Positions 16,371 to 24,561 of a stretch of 35,731 nt of DNA are shown piece after piece (position 1 is the first letter of the stretch; each line of letters starts with the position of its first letter). Under the pieces are notes generated by a model that made no database searches, was not told where the DNA came from, and saw only the letters and a program-made list of their open reading frames with translations. The stretch is taken from positions 1 through 35,731 of the forward strand of contig JBKECH010000095.1 of the NCBI GenBank assembly GCA_047974415.1, written 5' to 3'. This stretch comes from JBKEAJ01 sp047974415. GTDB taxonomy: Bacteria; Bacteroidota; Bacteroidia; Bacteroidales; Prolixibacteraceae. The position numbers and the translations under genes are program-made.

Positions 16371-19300
16371 TTAGAAATTCAAATTAAAGCCAAATCGAAC
16401 AGAACGAGGTAGCACAATCTTTCCATAATCGACTCCCTGAAGGGCGTCGCTATAGGAATAACTAAACTCTGGGTCTAATCCTAAATAATTAGTGAAAGCA
16501 AATAAATTCTCACCTGTTACATAAAAGATTCCTGATTTAAAAATTCGCAAAAACTCCTTATTTATATTGTAAGAGATTGTGAGGTGCTTTAACTTCATGT
16601 ATGAAGCATCTTCAATCCAGCGTGAGGAGAATGCATCATTACCCACAGGGTCGTCATATACAGCACGAGGCACATCTGTTTCTTGCCCATCAAGCTGCCA
16701 ACGATTCACCACTGAAAGTGAACGGTTATTCATTGAGCCTGTCGATTCAATATTCCTACGAACGGCATTATAAGCTTCATTCCCTTGCGAATAAGTAAAC
16801 TCAGCAGCTACGGTCAAGTTTTTATAACGAATGCTAGTGAAAAACCCTCCGAAGAAATCGGGTAAAGCCGCCCCTAAGAGTTGCTTATCTTCGTCGTTAA
16901 TTACGCCATCTGCTTTAACGTCTTCATAATGCACATCTCCAGCTTGATATTTCACGCCTAATGCATTTTTCAGATTCAACTTCTCCGCTTCCTCTTTACT
17001 TGCAATCACACCATTGGCTTTCAATCCATAAAAATTATACGGAGAATAGCCTTCTTTATTAATCAGCTGAGCATCATCTCCATTGATAGCTAGGTCAATT
17101 ACCTCACTAGTGTTTGCTCCCATTGAAACAATTTCATTATTCAGCGTAGCAATATTCCCACCCACAATCCATTCTATATCTTTATTGCTCAACAGTGCTA
17201 CTGCCAATGAAGCTTCTATACCTGAGTTCTTGATTTCACCTGAATTGTTAAAGTATCTAGAGACTCCAAATACCGATTGATTACTTTCAGCAACCAACGC
17301 ATTATTGGCTACTTCATGATAATAGGCCAATCCTACATTTACTCTGTTTCTTAACAAACTAGTTTCCATTCCGATATTAAAGTCCGATACTCTTTCCGCA
17401 TTAACCCCTGTGTTTGGAATTGATGAACGCGAAATGGCAGAGAGAGTTAAAAACGGAGTACTTGTGTAGTAGTCTTTTCCATAATCAGGCGAGAATCGGC
17501 TATTCCCTGTCAAACCATATTCCACATTTACATCTAGTCGGTTAATAACAACCGACTTTTTGAATATGCCTAAGTTCTTTGCTAAAAGTGTTACAGCAGC
17601 CGATGGATAAAAAGAAAACCTATTAGTTTCCTTACCTATAGACGATGAACCATCAACAGCTGCATTCACAGATCCTCTCACTAAGTTATTCCACGTGTAA
17701 TCGCCATGAGCATAAAAGTTCAACCAATTCCAGTCATCGCTATAACCATAAAAATCTACATTGTTTACATCTTGCACTTTATCAAGCGTTTGATAATAAT
17801 CGCTTGCGGTGTTATACCCCACCCCTGCATCATACTCTTTTGTATTTGTCATAGCTTGGAAACCTCCATAGGCATTAATTCGATCTCCATTGGTAAGCGC
17901 TTTACTGTAAATAGCATTTAGGTTATAATACATATTCAACATTTTTCCTGATCCTGAGCGAACAGTATTCTCACCTACTACTGTACCATAATTCACATCT
18001 TTATTCGGAGTTATTGCCTTGTCGGTAATTCCAGGAATAAAAATTTGCTGCTGGTCGTAGTTGTAATGCATTCCCACACGACCTTCCAGTTTCCATTGTT
18101 CGTTAAAGGTATAATTCAACCCTAAACGAGCATTCAAGATATGCTGCCGAGCTCTAGTATTCACTGTATTCACAATAGCCATAGGGTTACTCAAATCGTA
18201 GCGATAAACATCATAGGTGCTCAGTGTTTTTCCATCAATATCCATAGCCCAAGGAGATAATATGGGCTGCTTATTCAGGGCAACAAGCAAAGGGTTTGCC
18301 TGCATGGTCATTCCCTGCTCTTGAACACCCGATTCGGTAAATGCCAAGGCTATATTAGTTAGGAACTCTAACTTACGTGTAATGTTAGTTCGTGCATTAA
18401 TTTGAGTGTTGAATCGAGTTCGTCCCGTATTATCAATCACTCCCCCTTCATTTAATAGTCCTAAAGAAATATCATACAGCGCAATGGCATCTCCTCCCTC
18501 AATGCGCAAAGAGTTTGAAGTTACAAAGGCTGGAGAATAAATCTCCTCTTGCCAGTTAGTGTCATGCGTGTATAAATAATCCTGATTATAACTTTCATCT
18601 TGAATAAATGGATAGGCCGAAATTAAATCGGCCATGTCATCATAGCGTGTCAAACCAATATCGCTCACATAAGATTTATACTGCTCACTATTCATCAAAG
18701 GAATTTGCTTATTATTCCAATTCACTCCAAATTGAGAGCGAAGAGTGAATTTTGTATCAAGCACATCACTTTTCTTTGCTCCGTTTGTTTCAATCAGAAT
18801 CACACCATTGGCACCCATTGAACCATAAATTGTAGCTTCAGCACCGGTGAGTACTGTAACGTTCTTGATATTAGTTACATCAATTCCTGCCAATGTTCCT
18901 TTAGAGTAAGCTGAAATTACAGGAGATTCTTCATCATCGGTGATGTACGGCACGCCATTTACTAAAATCAATGGTTTGTTGGTACTATTCAATGAACGAA
19001 TACCGCGAATGTTCAAATATGCCCCTTCTCCAGGTACTCCGCTCTTGTTAGTCACACGCAGTCCGGCCACCTCAGCTTGCAATCCTGCCTCAAGAGTAAT
19101 TGCTTGATCTAGGTCTTTCATCGCCAAGTTTGTTGCCAATGATGTTTTCGACCCATTATTGGTATTGCGATAGGGCAAAACTACCTCGTTATTGTATTTG
19201 GGGCGATCCAAATTCATTAGCACAATAGTGAAATCATCATCGCCATGTGTTAGTGTTTTATATTCATAAAATCCTTCTGCAGAGATGCTCAGTTCTACAT

Positions 19301-19499
19301 TGGTGGCATCGGTTTTAATCTCAAAGCTACCATCGGAAGCCGAGGTAACCACGCTTTCTGCACCAGTAGCCGAGACTACAGCCCCACTTACTGGGTCGTT
19401 GCTTGGAGATAATATTCTACCTGTAATTTTAGATTGCGCCGAGACACTACCAATAAAGGCAAAGAATATTAAAACTAGTCCTATTATTTTATTTCTCAT
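16371..19499 (-). CDS. SusC-type TonB-dependent transporter (divergent plug)
   Basis: A 1042-residue SusC-family protein: signal peptide ending SVSAQ (about 22), carboxypeptidase-regulatory-like domain (SKITGRILSPSNDPVSG, DGSFEIKTD), plug with LNIRGIRSLNSTNKP, LILVNGVPYI and TIYGSMGANGVILIET, and a long barrel ending in FGFNLNF. The usual TonB-box/plug junction (DEVVVVGYG) is not recognisable; the equivalent region reads NNEVVLPYRNTNNGS. The plug has LVNGVP where most SusC proteins have VIDGIP. It pairs with the SusD at 14542-16308 and begins 18 bp after the stop of the 577-residue FAS1-like lipoprotein, so it is in the same operon. Ligand unknown. Confidence 0.93.
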   Translation of the reverse strand: MRNKIIGLVLIFFAFIGSVSAQSKITGRILSPSNDPVSGAVVSATGAESVVTSASDGSFEIKTDATNVELSISAEGFYEYKTLTHGDDDFTIVLMNLDRPKYNNEVVLPYRNTNNGSKTSLATNLAMKDLDQAITLEAGLQAEVAGLRVTNKSGVPGEGAYLNIRGIRSLNSTNKPLILVNGVPYITDDEESPVISAYSKGTLAGIDVTNIKNVTVLTGAEATIYGSMGANGVILIETNGAKKSDVLDTKFTLRSQFGVNWNNKQIPLMNSEQYKSYVSDIGLTRYDDMADLISAYPFIQDESYNQDYLYTHDTNWQEEIYSPAFVTSNSLRIEGGDAIALYDISLGLLNEGGVIDNTGRTRFNTQINARTNITRKLEFLTNIALAFTESGVQEQGMTMQANPLLVALNKQPILSPWAMDIDGKTLSTYDVYRYDLSNPMAIVNTVNTRARQHILNARLGLNYTFNEQWKLEGRVGMHYNYDQQQIFIPGITDKAITPNKDVNYGTVVGENTVRSGSGKMLNMYYNLNAIYSKALTNGDRINAYGGFQAMTNTKEYDAGVGYNTASDYYQTLDKVQDVNNVDFYGYSDDWNWLNFYAHGDYTWNNLVRGSVNAAVDGSSSIGKETNRFSFYPSAAVTLLAKNLGIFKKSVVINRLDVNVEYGLTGNSRFSPDYGKDYYTSTPFLTLSAISRSSIPNTGVNAERVSDFNIGMETSLLRNRVNVGLAYYHEVANNALVAESNQSVFGVSRYFNNSGEIKNSGIEASLAVALLSNKDIEWIVGGNIATLNNEIVSMGANTSEVIDLAINGDDAQLINKEGYSPYNFYGLKANGVIASKEEAEKLNLKNALGVKYQAGDVHYEDVKADGVINDEDKQLLGAALPDFFGGFFTSIRYKNLTVAAEFTYSQGNEAYNAVRRNIESTGSMNNRSLSVVNRWQLDGQETDVPRAVYDDPVGNDAFSSRWIEDASYMKLKHLTISYNINKEFLRIFKSGIFYVTGENLFAFTNYLGLDPEFSYSYSDALQGVDYGKIVLPRSVRFGFNLNF

Positions 19500-19517
19500 A
19501 TTCGTAATTCTTTTCTA

Positions 19518-21251
19518 TTAATAGTTGTTCTCGGTTGGACGCAAACACCAATGATACATCTCAAAATAACTACCATAATACCCATCGTCAAGCGTTTTAA
19601 ATGTCAACTGCACTTCTTGCAGACCCTCTCCTTCAACCATAATTACACCTACTTCTCGACCATCCGTATCATAACTGGAAGCTTTACCTCCACTTGCTGA
19701 GTAATAATCTGCAGGGTAGAAGTATTCTGAATATTTCTTCACTCCATAACGATCAAAATTTGTACTCGTATTCAATTTATCATTGTCACCCACCAATTTT
19801 CCTTTATAATATACCCCCACTGTAAATTTATTTTTTGTGCCTCCAAATCCCAAAGACACCATGTATTCACCTGGGGGAACTAAGACTTTCTGCACATTTC
19901 CTTCATCGTCTAATCCGATACAAGTGAAAGTTACAGAACACGGGTAAGATTCTTCTAATGAAGGCGAAGCTTCTCGCGCAGCATCCGTTACATAATTTCG
20001 GAATGTGTTATAATAAATAGTTGGAGCATACTCTCCCCAACCTCCAAATGTAGATCCTCCTTTTATTCGCTGATTTTCAAACCCATCATAAGAAAAGTAT
20101 TTTGCCTTTTCTTCATCAGTACAGTTCTCCCAGACGTAGAATCGTTCTTTAAATCGCCAGACCAAAACGTTGTTTGGAACTTTTAGCTTCGTTACAAAAT
20201 AACCAACACCATTGCTAAATTCAATAGGTTTACTGGTGTCAACCAATTGCACTGAAGGGCGCCATTGCTTGCCATCTACAGCCGCAGTGAAACCTTCTCG
20301 ATAGCCATCTACAGAATAAATATCTTCTGTATTATTAGCTGCAAGAGTGGCGCTTTCATACTCTTGATCATAAAACAAGGCACTAATTAGCCATTCTCTT
20401 ACTTTTATAGAATCTTTGCTATGTGGTTTTCTCCTCAATGCGGTCTTAATATTCTCGTAAGCATCATCAAGTGCTTTTTGCAGCACTGTGTTGCTGGGGA
20501 TTAACATCGTAGAGCTTGCATTTTCCATGCGCATCGTCCAGCGGAAAGATGACATCGATGAACTTGTATATCTATCCAGCAAGGAATTTTTCACCACAAA
20601 CACGGTATCATATATGGTATTGCCTGTATTATCTATACCAATAGGAGTACTCGCATCATAATCTGGAACTTTCTCCTCATAAGATTTCACCATAGACTTA
20701 AATAGGGAGTAGTCATCACCAAGCGCTTCAAAATACTCATAGAGTGATCTTGGTGAATTAATTGCTGTATCTAAGATATAGACCACACCGTCATTCAACT
20801 TAATTGTTTTCATCAATTGCGAACGATAGAATAAAACATTGTCAGCCTCATCCACTCCTACGGCAATATATTTTCCTGTTGCCACTTGCAATACCTGACC
20901 AGCATATAATTTTGATGGTATTAATTCCATTCCCACCAAACAAGTATTCACAAAATAGCTTGTATCGCTAATTTCAGTCGTAGACATCACTTCATTTGGA
21001 TAGGCAAATAAAGTGTACGACTGATTATGGTTCTCTAATGTATCAATCAATCCATAAGCTGAAATTAATTCCTTATATAAACTCAGCTCTTTATTTGCAC
21101 CTAAGTAGGTGACGATATCTTGGTCGAAAACAGCAATATCCTCACTATTTACAATGGGTTCTTTTTCCGCATAGTGCTCATCCCACACATTAGTACACGC
21201 AGCAAATGTAGCGACTAGGCACAATAATAAATATTGACATTTATTTTTCAT
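19518..21251 (-). CDS. FAS1 (fasciclin)-like lipoprotein, 577 residues
   Basis: A lipoprotein with type II signal and C19 (FAAC, then TNVWDEHY). Two divergent FAS1-like regions are suggested (about 35-160 and 165-290) by motifs such as SYTLFAYPNEV, DGVVYILDTAI and STMLIPSNTVL. The last ~150 residues look like a beta-sandwich (PGEYMVSLGFGG, KFTVGVYYKGKLVG, LQEVQLTFKTLDDG), similar in layout to the end of the preceding 583-residue protein. FAS1 domains mediate adhesion or protein-protein contacts in many organisms. Here the protein is probably a surface accessory of the adjacent SusCD systems. The start is 18 bp after the previous stop, with a weak AAAGAGA in front of the ATG. Ligand unknown. 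Confidence 0.82.
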   Translation of the reverse strand: MKNKCQYLLLCLVATFAACTNVWDEHYAEKEPIVNSEDIAVFDQDIVTYLGANKELSLYKELISAYGLIDTLENHNQSYTLFAYPNEVMSTTEISDTSYFVNTCLVGMELIPSKLYAGQVLQVATGKYIAVGVDEADNVLFYRSQLMKTIKLNDGVVYILDTAINSPRSLYEYFEALGDDYSLFKSMVKSYEEKVPDYDASTPIGIDNTGNTIYDTVFVVKNSLLDRYTSSSMSSFRWTMRMENASSTMLIPSNTVLQKALDDAYENIKTALRRKPHSKDSIKVREWLISALFYDQEYESATLAANNTEDIYSVDGYREGFTAAVDGKQWRPSVQLVDTSKPIEFSNGVGYFVTKLKVPNNVLVWRFKERFYVWENCTDEEKAKYFSYDGFENQRIKGGSTFGGWGEYAPTIYYNTFRNYVTDAAREASPSLEESYPCSVTFTCIGLDDEGNVQKVLVPPGEYMVSLGFGGTKNKFTVGVYYKGKLVGDNDKLNTSTNFDRYGVKKYSEYFYPADYYSASGGKASSYDTDGREVGVIMVEGEGLQEVQLTFKTLDDGYYGSYFEMYHWCLRPTENNY

Positions 21252-21269
21252 ATCTCTTTATTTTTAATA

Positions 21270-23021
21270 CTAAAGTGGAGTAAATACAATCTTATCAAGC
21301 AGTAAGTAATAGCTGCTCGAGGTTGTTGCTCTAGGGTCCAGCAGTACAATCTGCATTTCTTTAGCTCCAGTTGTCTCAAACCTAATTGATGATGCAATAG
21401 TCATGTTGTTAATCTTATTACCCCCTGAAGAGTAGGCATAAGTTGCCCCTTTGTATAAAAGTGGGTAGATTGGCGATGTGCCTTCAAACGTGAATTTGCT
21501 CAAGCTACCTCCAGCTGCGAGATCTTCCAAATCGGAATTATAGCCATAATAAATATCTACTTTATATTCACCTGCCACTAAAACTGGTGTTTTCAAAGTT
21601 ACGCTACCATTAGCTCCTAGATTCAAACATAAAAAGTCATGATTGTTTGCCCCAGAAGTAGTTGACGCCGATTGTCCATCTGGAGAACGATAAGGATATG
21701 AGTAGTTATCATCTACACCATATTCTTTAGGATCGCCAGCTAAGTAATAGCTGACACTAGGAAGCTTGATATTTGATCTAGATTTTGCAACCCAAGAAGC
21801 TGAAGAAACATAGTACTTGTTATATCTAACCGCAACATATGACTTTACTTGCAAGGTTTGGTAGATTTCACCATAGTTATTAGCCGAACTAAATGTGTTC
21901 ACCAACGAGGCTATGTCATCTGAATTTGTTAAATCCCAAGAAACAGGGAGTGCTTCTGGCTCTGACACGGGCATTACACCATCTATCTCATGCAAAATTC
22001 CATTCTTAGCTTCCATATTTGTCTTTTCTGCTATGAATTGTATTCCACTTAAGGATGCCAAATCATAATTTATCCAATAATTATTCTCTTCGTCAACAGA
22101 TGTAGCAAAAACACGATCGGCTAAATTGGAGAAAATCGTTGCAGTTACACCTTCGGGAAAAGTATATAATTCTTCTACATAGCTAGTAGATGACATCAGA
22201 TGATAGGCCACATACTCATTCAGACCATTTGAAGCGTCCGTATAATTGGCTCCTTCTACTTCCAAGAAAGAAACTAACTGAGGAATAGTTGTTATTCCCG
22301 CAGCTTTAAACACCTCATTTGGCACGACTAAAGCTGTGTAGTTTTTATAAATCCCTACGGTTCCAACTCCTGGATTATACACGCTATCAATTACTACACT
22401 TAGTGTTTTATCCCAACCTGTTAACTCCACTGCTTCAGTAAAAAGAGAATAGTTTACATCTTCTTTCAAACGGTCATATATCGTTTCCACCAAAGGCGAT
22501 AAAACTCTATCTATTGTATAGACCACACCATTTGTCACCGTATTACCTTCTTCCAAAATCGCTGCTTCTCCATTAATCAGAATGGTAGCTCCTAGCCCCT
22601 CATAATCCTCATCAAAAGAAATATCCCAATAATCATTAGACAATGTTGGAGTCGAAATTCGTCCGCCATTTGTTAGTTCCTTCGGTTGAACAGCTCTATT
22701 TAGCATGTGAAATTTCACCAAGGTTTTAGCATAAATCAAATCTAAATCAGTCACAGAAGCTACGCCATAATCTGCTAAGAAACTTTTCACAGCATCATTG
22801 GTTGGCACAGCAAAAGTATAGGTCTTGCTCGACTGATTTGCTGCATTATATAGGTCTGTATAGTTAAGCAATTCAATCCATTCCGAGAATATTGTATCTC
22901 TCGAAGAAAAGTAGGTAGCCGCTGGCTTCACGTCAAAAGGAGTGAAGACGGTGTCTTCGTAAGGATCTTGACAGCTAAAAATAGTTAATGCTGTTGCTAA
23001 TATTAATAAGTATCTTTTCAT
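21270..23021 (-). CDS. FAS1 (fasciclin) domain lipoprotein, 583 residues
   Basis: A lipoprotein with type II signal and a lipobox cysteine in IFSCQDPYED. FAS1 domain 1 (about 30-160) has YTFAVPTNDAVKSF, LVKFHMLNRAV and GVVYTIDRVL. FAS1 domain 2 (about 165-365) has TALVVPNEVFKAAG, EYVAYHLMSS and NGILHEIDGVMPV. These are the H1 and H2 type motifs of the family. The C-terminal ~130 residues (GEYKVDIYYGYNS ... LLLDKIVFTPL) resemble a carbohydrate-binding-type jelly roll, an inference from pattern only. I start at M70 of the long frame (23021) because it gives the signal peptide and has a real Shine-Dalgarno (AGGGAGAG, 23025-23032). The start is 13 bp after the susD stop. Confidence 0.88.
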   Translation of the reverse strand: MKRYLLILATALTIFSCQDPYEDTVFTPFDVKPAATYFSSRDTIFSEWIELLNYTDLYNAANQSSKTYTFAVPTNDAVKSFLADYGVASVTDLDLIYAKTLVKFHMLNRAVQPKELTNGGRISTPTLSNDYWDISFDEDYEGLGATILINGEAAILEEGNTVTNGVVYTIDRVLSPLVETIYDRLKEDVNYSLFTEAVELTGWDKTLSVVIDSVYNPGVGTVGIYKNYTALVVPNEVFKAAGITTIPQLVSFLEVEGANYTDASNGLNEYVAYHLMSSTSYVEELYTFPEGVTATIFSNLADRVFATSVDEENNYWINYDLASLSGIQFIAEKTNMEAKNGILHEIDGVMPVSEPEALPVSWDLTNSDDIASLVNTFSSANNYGEIYQTLQVKSYVAVRYNKYYVSSASWVAKSRSNIKLPSVSYYLAGDPKEYGVDDNYSYPYRSPDGQSASTTSGANNHDFLCLNLGANGSVTLKTPVLVAGEYKVDIYYGYNSDLEDLAAGGSLSKFTFEGTSPIYPLLYKGATYAYSSGGNKINNMTIASSIRFETTGAKEMQIVLLDPRATTSSSYYLLLDKIVFTPL

Positions 23022-23024
23022 ATT

Positions 23025-23032
23025 CTCTCCCT
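23025..23032 (-). promoter_or_regulatory. Shine-Dalgarno site that fixes the FAS1 start
   Basis: AGGGAGAG stands just before the ATG at 23021, in the short gap after the susD stop. It supports the downstream start over the longer reading frame that overlaps susD by about 190 bases. Such sites are rare in this window. Confidence 0.6.
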
Positions 23033-23034
23033 TT

Positions 23035-24546
23035 CTAGTTAGTTGCATCATAATATGGGTTTTGCTGTAAAAGATCATTGTTCTGAATCTCTGTTTCCGA
23101 TATCGGCAAGAATAAGGCATGGTCATTGCTAAGTACAGTGCGAATCCACGACTCTTTAGCTGAGCTATTATTTTGAGCAATTTCACTAATGAATTCACTT
23201 CGATATTGGTAGTCATTTCGCATGCCAAATCTTAATAAATCATACCAGCGTTTCCCTTCGGCAGCAAACTCCATTCTCTTTTCCGAAAGCACCAACTTAA
23301 GCATCTCTAGCTCTGATTGTTCAGTATACACTATCTCTTCCAAATTTACTCTGACTCTAACCCGATTAATCAATTCCATTGCACTATTGTAATCGCCAAG
23401 CATAACGAGTGCTTCCGCTTTCATAAGTAAAATCTCTGCCATGCGATACACCATAAAATTTGTATCAGCATAAGGTCTCGTTGTGGTTCCCGCTCTCTCT
23501 TCTGCCATACTGTATTTCCAAACAGCGCCCACCGTAGCCTTTGCATAGTCAACATCACCTAGTGTAGTATTCCATGCTCCATACATCGAGCGAATCGAAG
23601 TAGCAGGACCTCCAGCCTCTGTTGTTTCTAAAATCATTGCATCATTCATTTCTGGCGTAAAGTAGTATGTTCCAGATAGTCCGAAATAACTACACAAGGG
23701 ATTCCGTTGAGAAGTATTATAGTTAAGCTCAAAAATGGATCCAGTGCTATTTCCTGGGTTGAAAATTTCTACCCATCTCGAAGCGTTTTTTACAAATACC
23801 GGGCGAAATGCAGAAGTAGCATTAGTTATTTTGTCACAAACATCTATAACCCCTTGGTAATTCTCATCCCATAAATAAACATCGGCAAGCAACGCATAGA
23901 GTGCCCACTTAGTTGCACGCCCTTTGGTTTTCCACTCATCACCATCATACTTTTCTTTTGCAGAACCAGTTGCCAAAGCAGTTTTTAAGTCTGAAATAAT
24001 CTGTGCTTTAATTTCATTTCGAGAGACGGCTGGTTGTTTAAATTCAATCACATCACTTTCGTAAGGGGTAGTAACCAAAGGCGCAGCTTCCCAGTTTCTG
24101 TAGATATTAAAATACGAGAATGCACGTAAGAAATACATCTCTGTTAGATAAGCATTTTTTGCACCCTCGGTAAGGGTTACATCATTAGCCATTACCTTAT
24201 CAGCATTATCAATAACAGTATTTGCAAGGTTAATCACGGCATAAAGACCAGCCCATGAACATAGTTTTGTATCTTCAGGTTTTACTTGGAATTTCTGAAA
24301 CGCGGCATAGCTCGAATTAGTAGTATATATATCACTACCGCGCATCTCACCCCACTTCATACAGTCTTCTACTGTTTTTCTTGCATAGATATATCCCGAT
24401 ACAACAGTTGCCTCAAGCTCCTCTTTTGTTTGCCAATAACTATCGCTAGGCTGCGTATTTTCTGGGAGTACCTCCAACCAATCGATACAAGAGCTGAATT
24501 GCACAGCAAATGCTAAAATCAATACTAAATTTATTATCTTTTTCAT
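23035..24546 (-). CDS. SusD-like surface glycan-binding lipoprotein, 503 residues
   Basis: A SusD/RagB-family lipoprotein with type II signal and C20 (FSSC, then IDWLEVLPEN). Typical motifs are SYWQTKEELEATVVSGY, EMYFLRAFSYFNIYR, the C-terminal MVYRMAEILLMKAEALVMLG and LSEKRMEFAAEGKRWYDLLRFG. It is shorter than the other two SusD proteins and closest to the canonical family length. The start is 15 bp after the susC stop and has a strong AGGAGGAG ribosome site. It would cap the 1090-residue SusC. It is followed directly by two FAS1 lipoproteins. Substrate unknown. Confidence 0.96.
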   Translation of the reverse strand: MKKIINLVLILAFAVQFSSCIDWLEVLPENTQPSDSYWQTKEELEATVVSGYIYARKTVEDCMKWGEMRGSDIYTTNSSYAAFQKFQVKPEDTKLCSWAGLYAVINLANTVIDNADKVMANDVTLTEGAKNAYLTEMYFLRAFSYFNIYRNWEAAPLVTTPYESDVIEFKQPAVSRNEIKAQIISDLKTALATGSAKEKYDGDEWKTKGRATKWALYALLADVYLWDENYQGVIDVCDKITNATSAFRPVFVKNASRWVEIFNPGNSTGSIFELNYNTSQRNPLCSYFGLSGTYYFTPEMNDAMILETTEAGGPATSIRSMYGAWNTTLGDVDYAKATVGAVWKYSMAEERAGTTTRPYADTNFMVYRMAEILLMKAEALVMLGDYNSAMELINRVRVRVNLEEIVYTEQSELEMLKLVLSEKRMEFAAEGKRWYDLLRFGMRNDYQYRSEFISEIAQNNSSAKESWIRTVLSNDHALFLPISETEIQNNDLLQQNPYYDATN

Positions 24547-24551
24547 TATAT

Positions 24552-24560
24552 GCTCCTCCT
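24552..24560 (-). promoter_or_regulatory. Strong Shine-Dalgarno before susD
   Basis: The minus strand reads AAGAGGAGGAGC in front of the ATG at 24546, about 5 bases away. Most starts in this window have no such site, so this one may raise SusD output relative to the upstream SusC. Confidence 0.65.
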
Positions 24561-24561
24561 C

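Noticed and set aside
23022..23228. N-terminal extension of the 583-residue FAS1 protein
   Set aside because: It overlaps the susD 3' end in another frame; the start at 23021 has a ribosome site and a lipoprotein signal.
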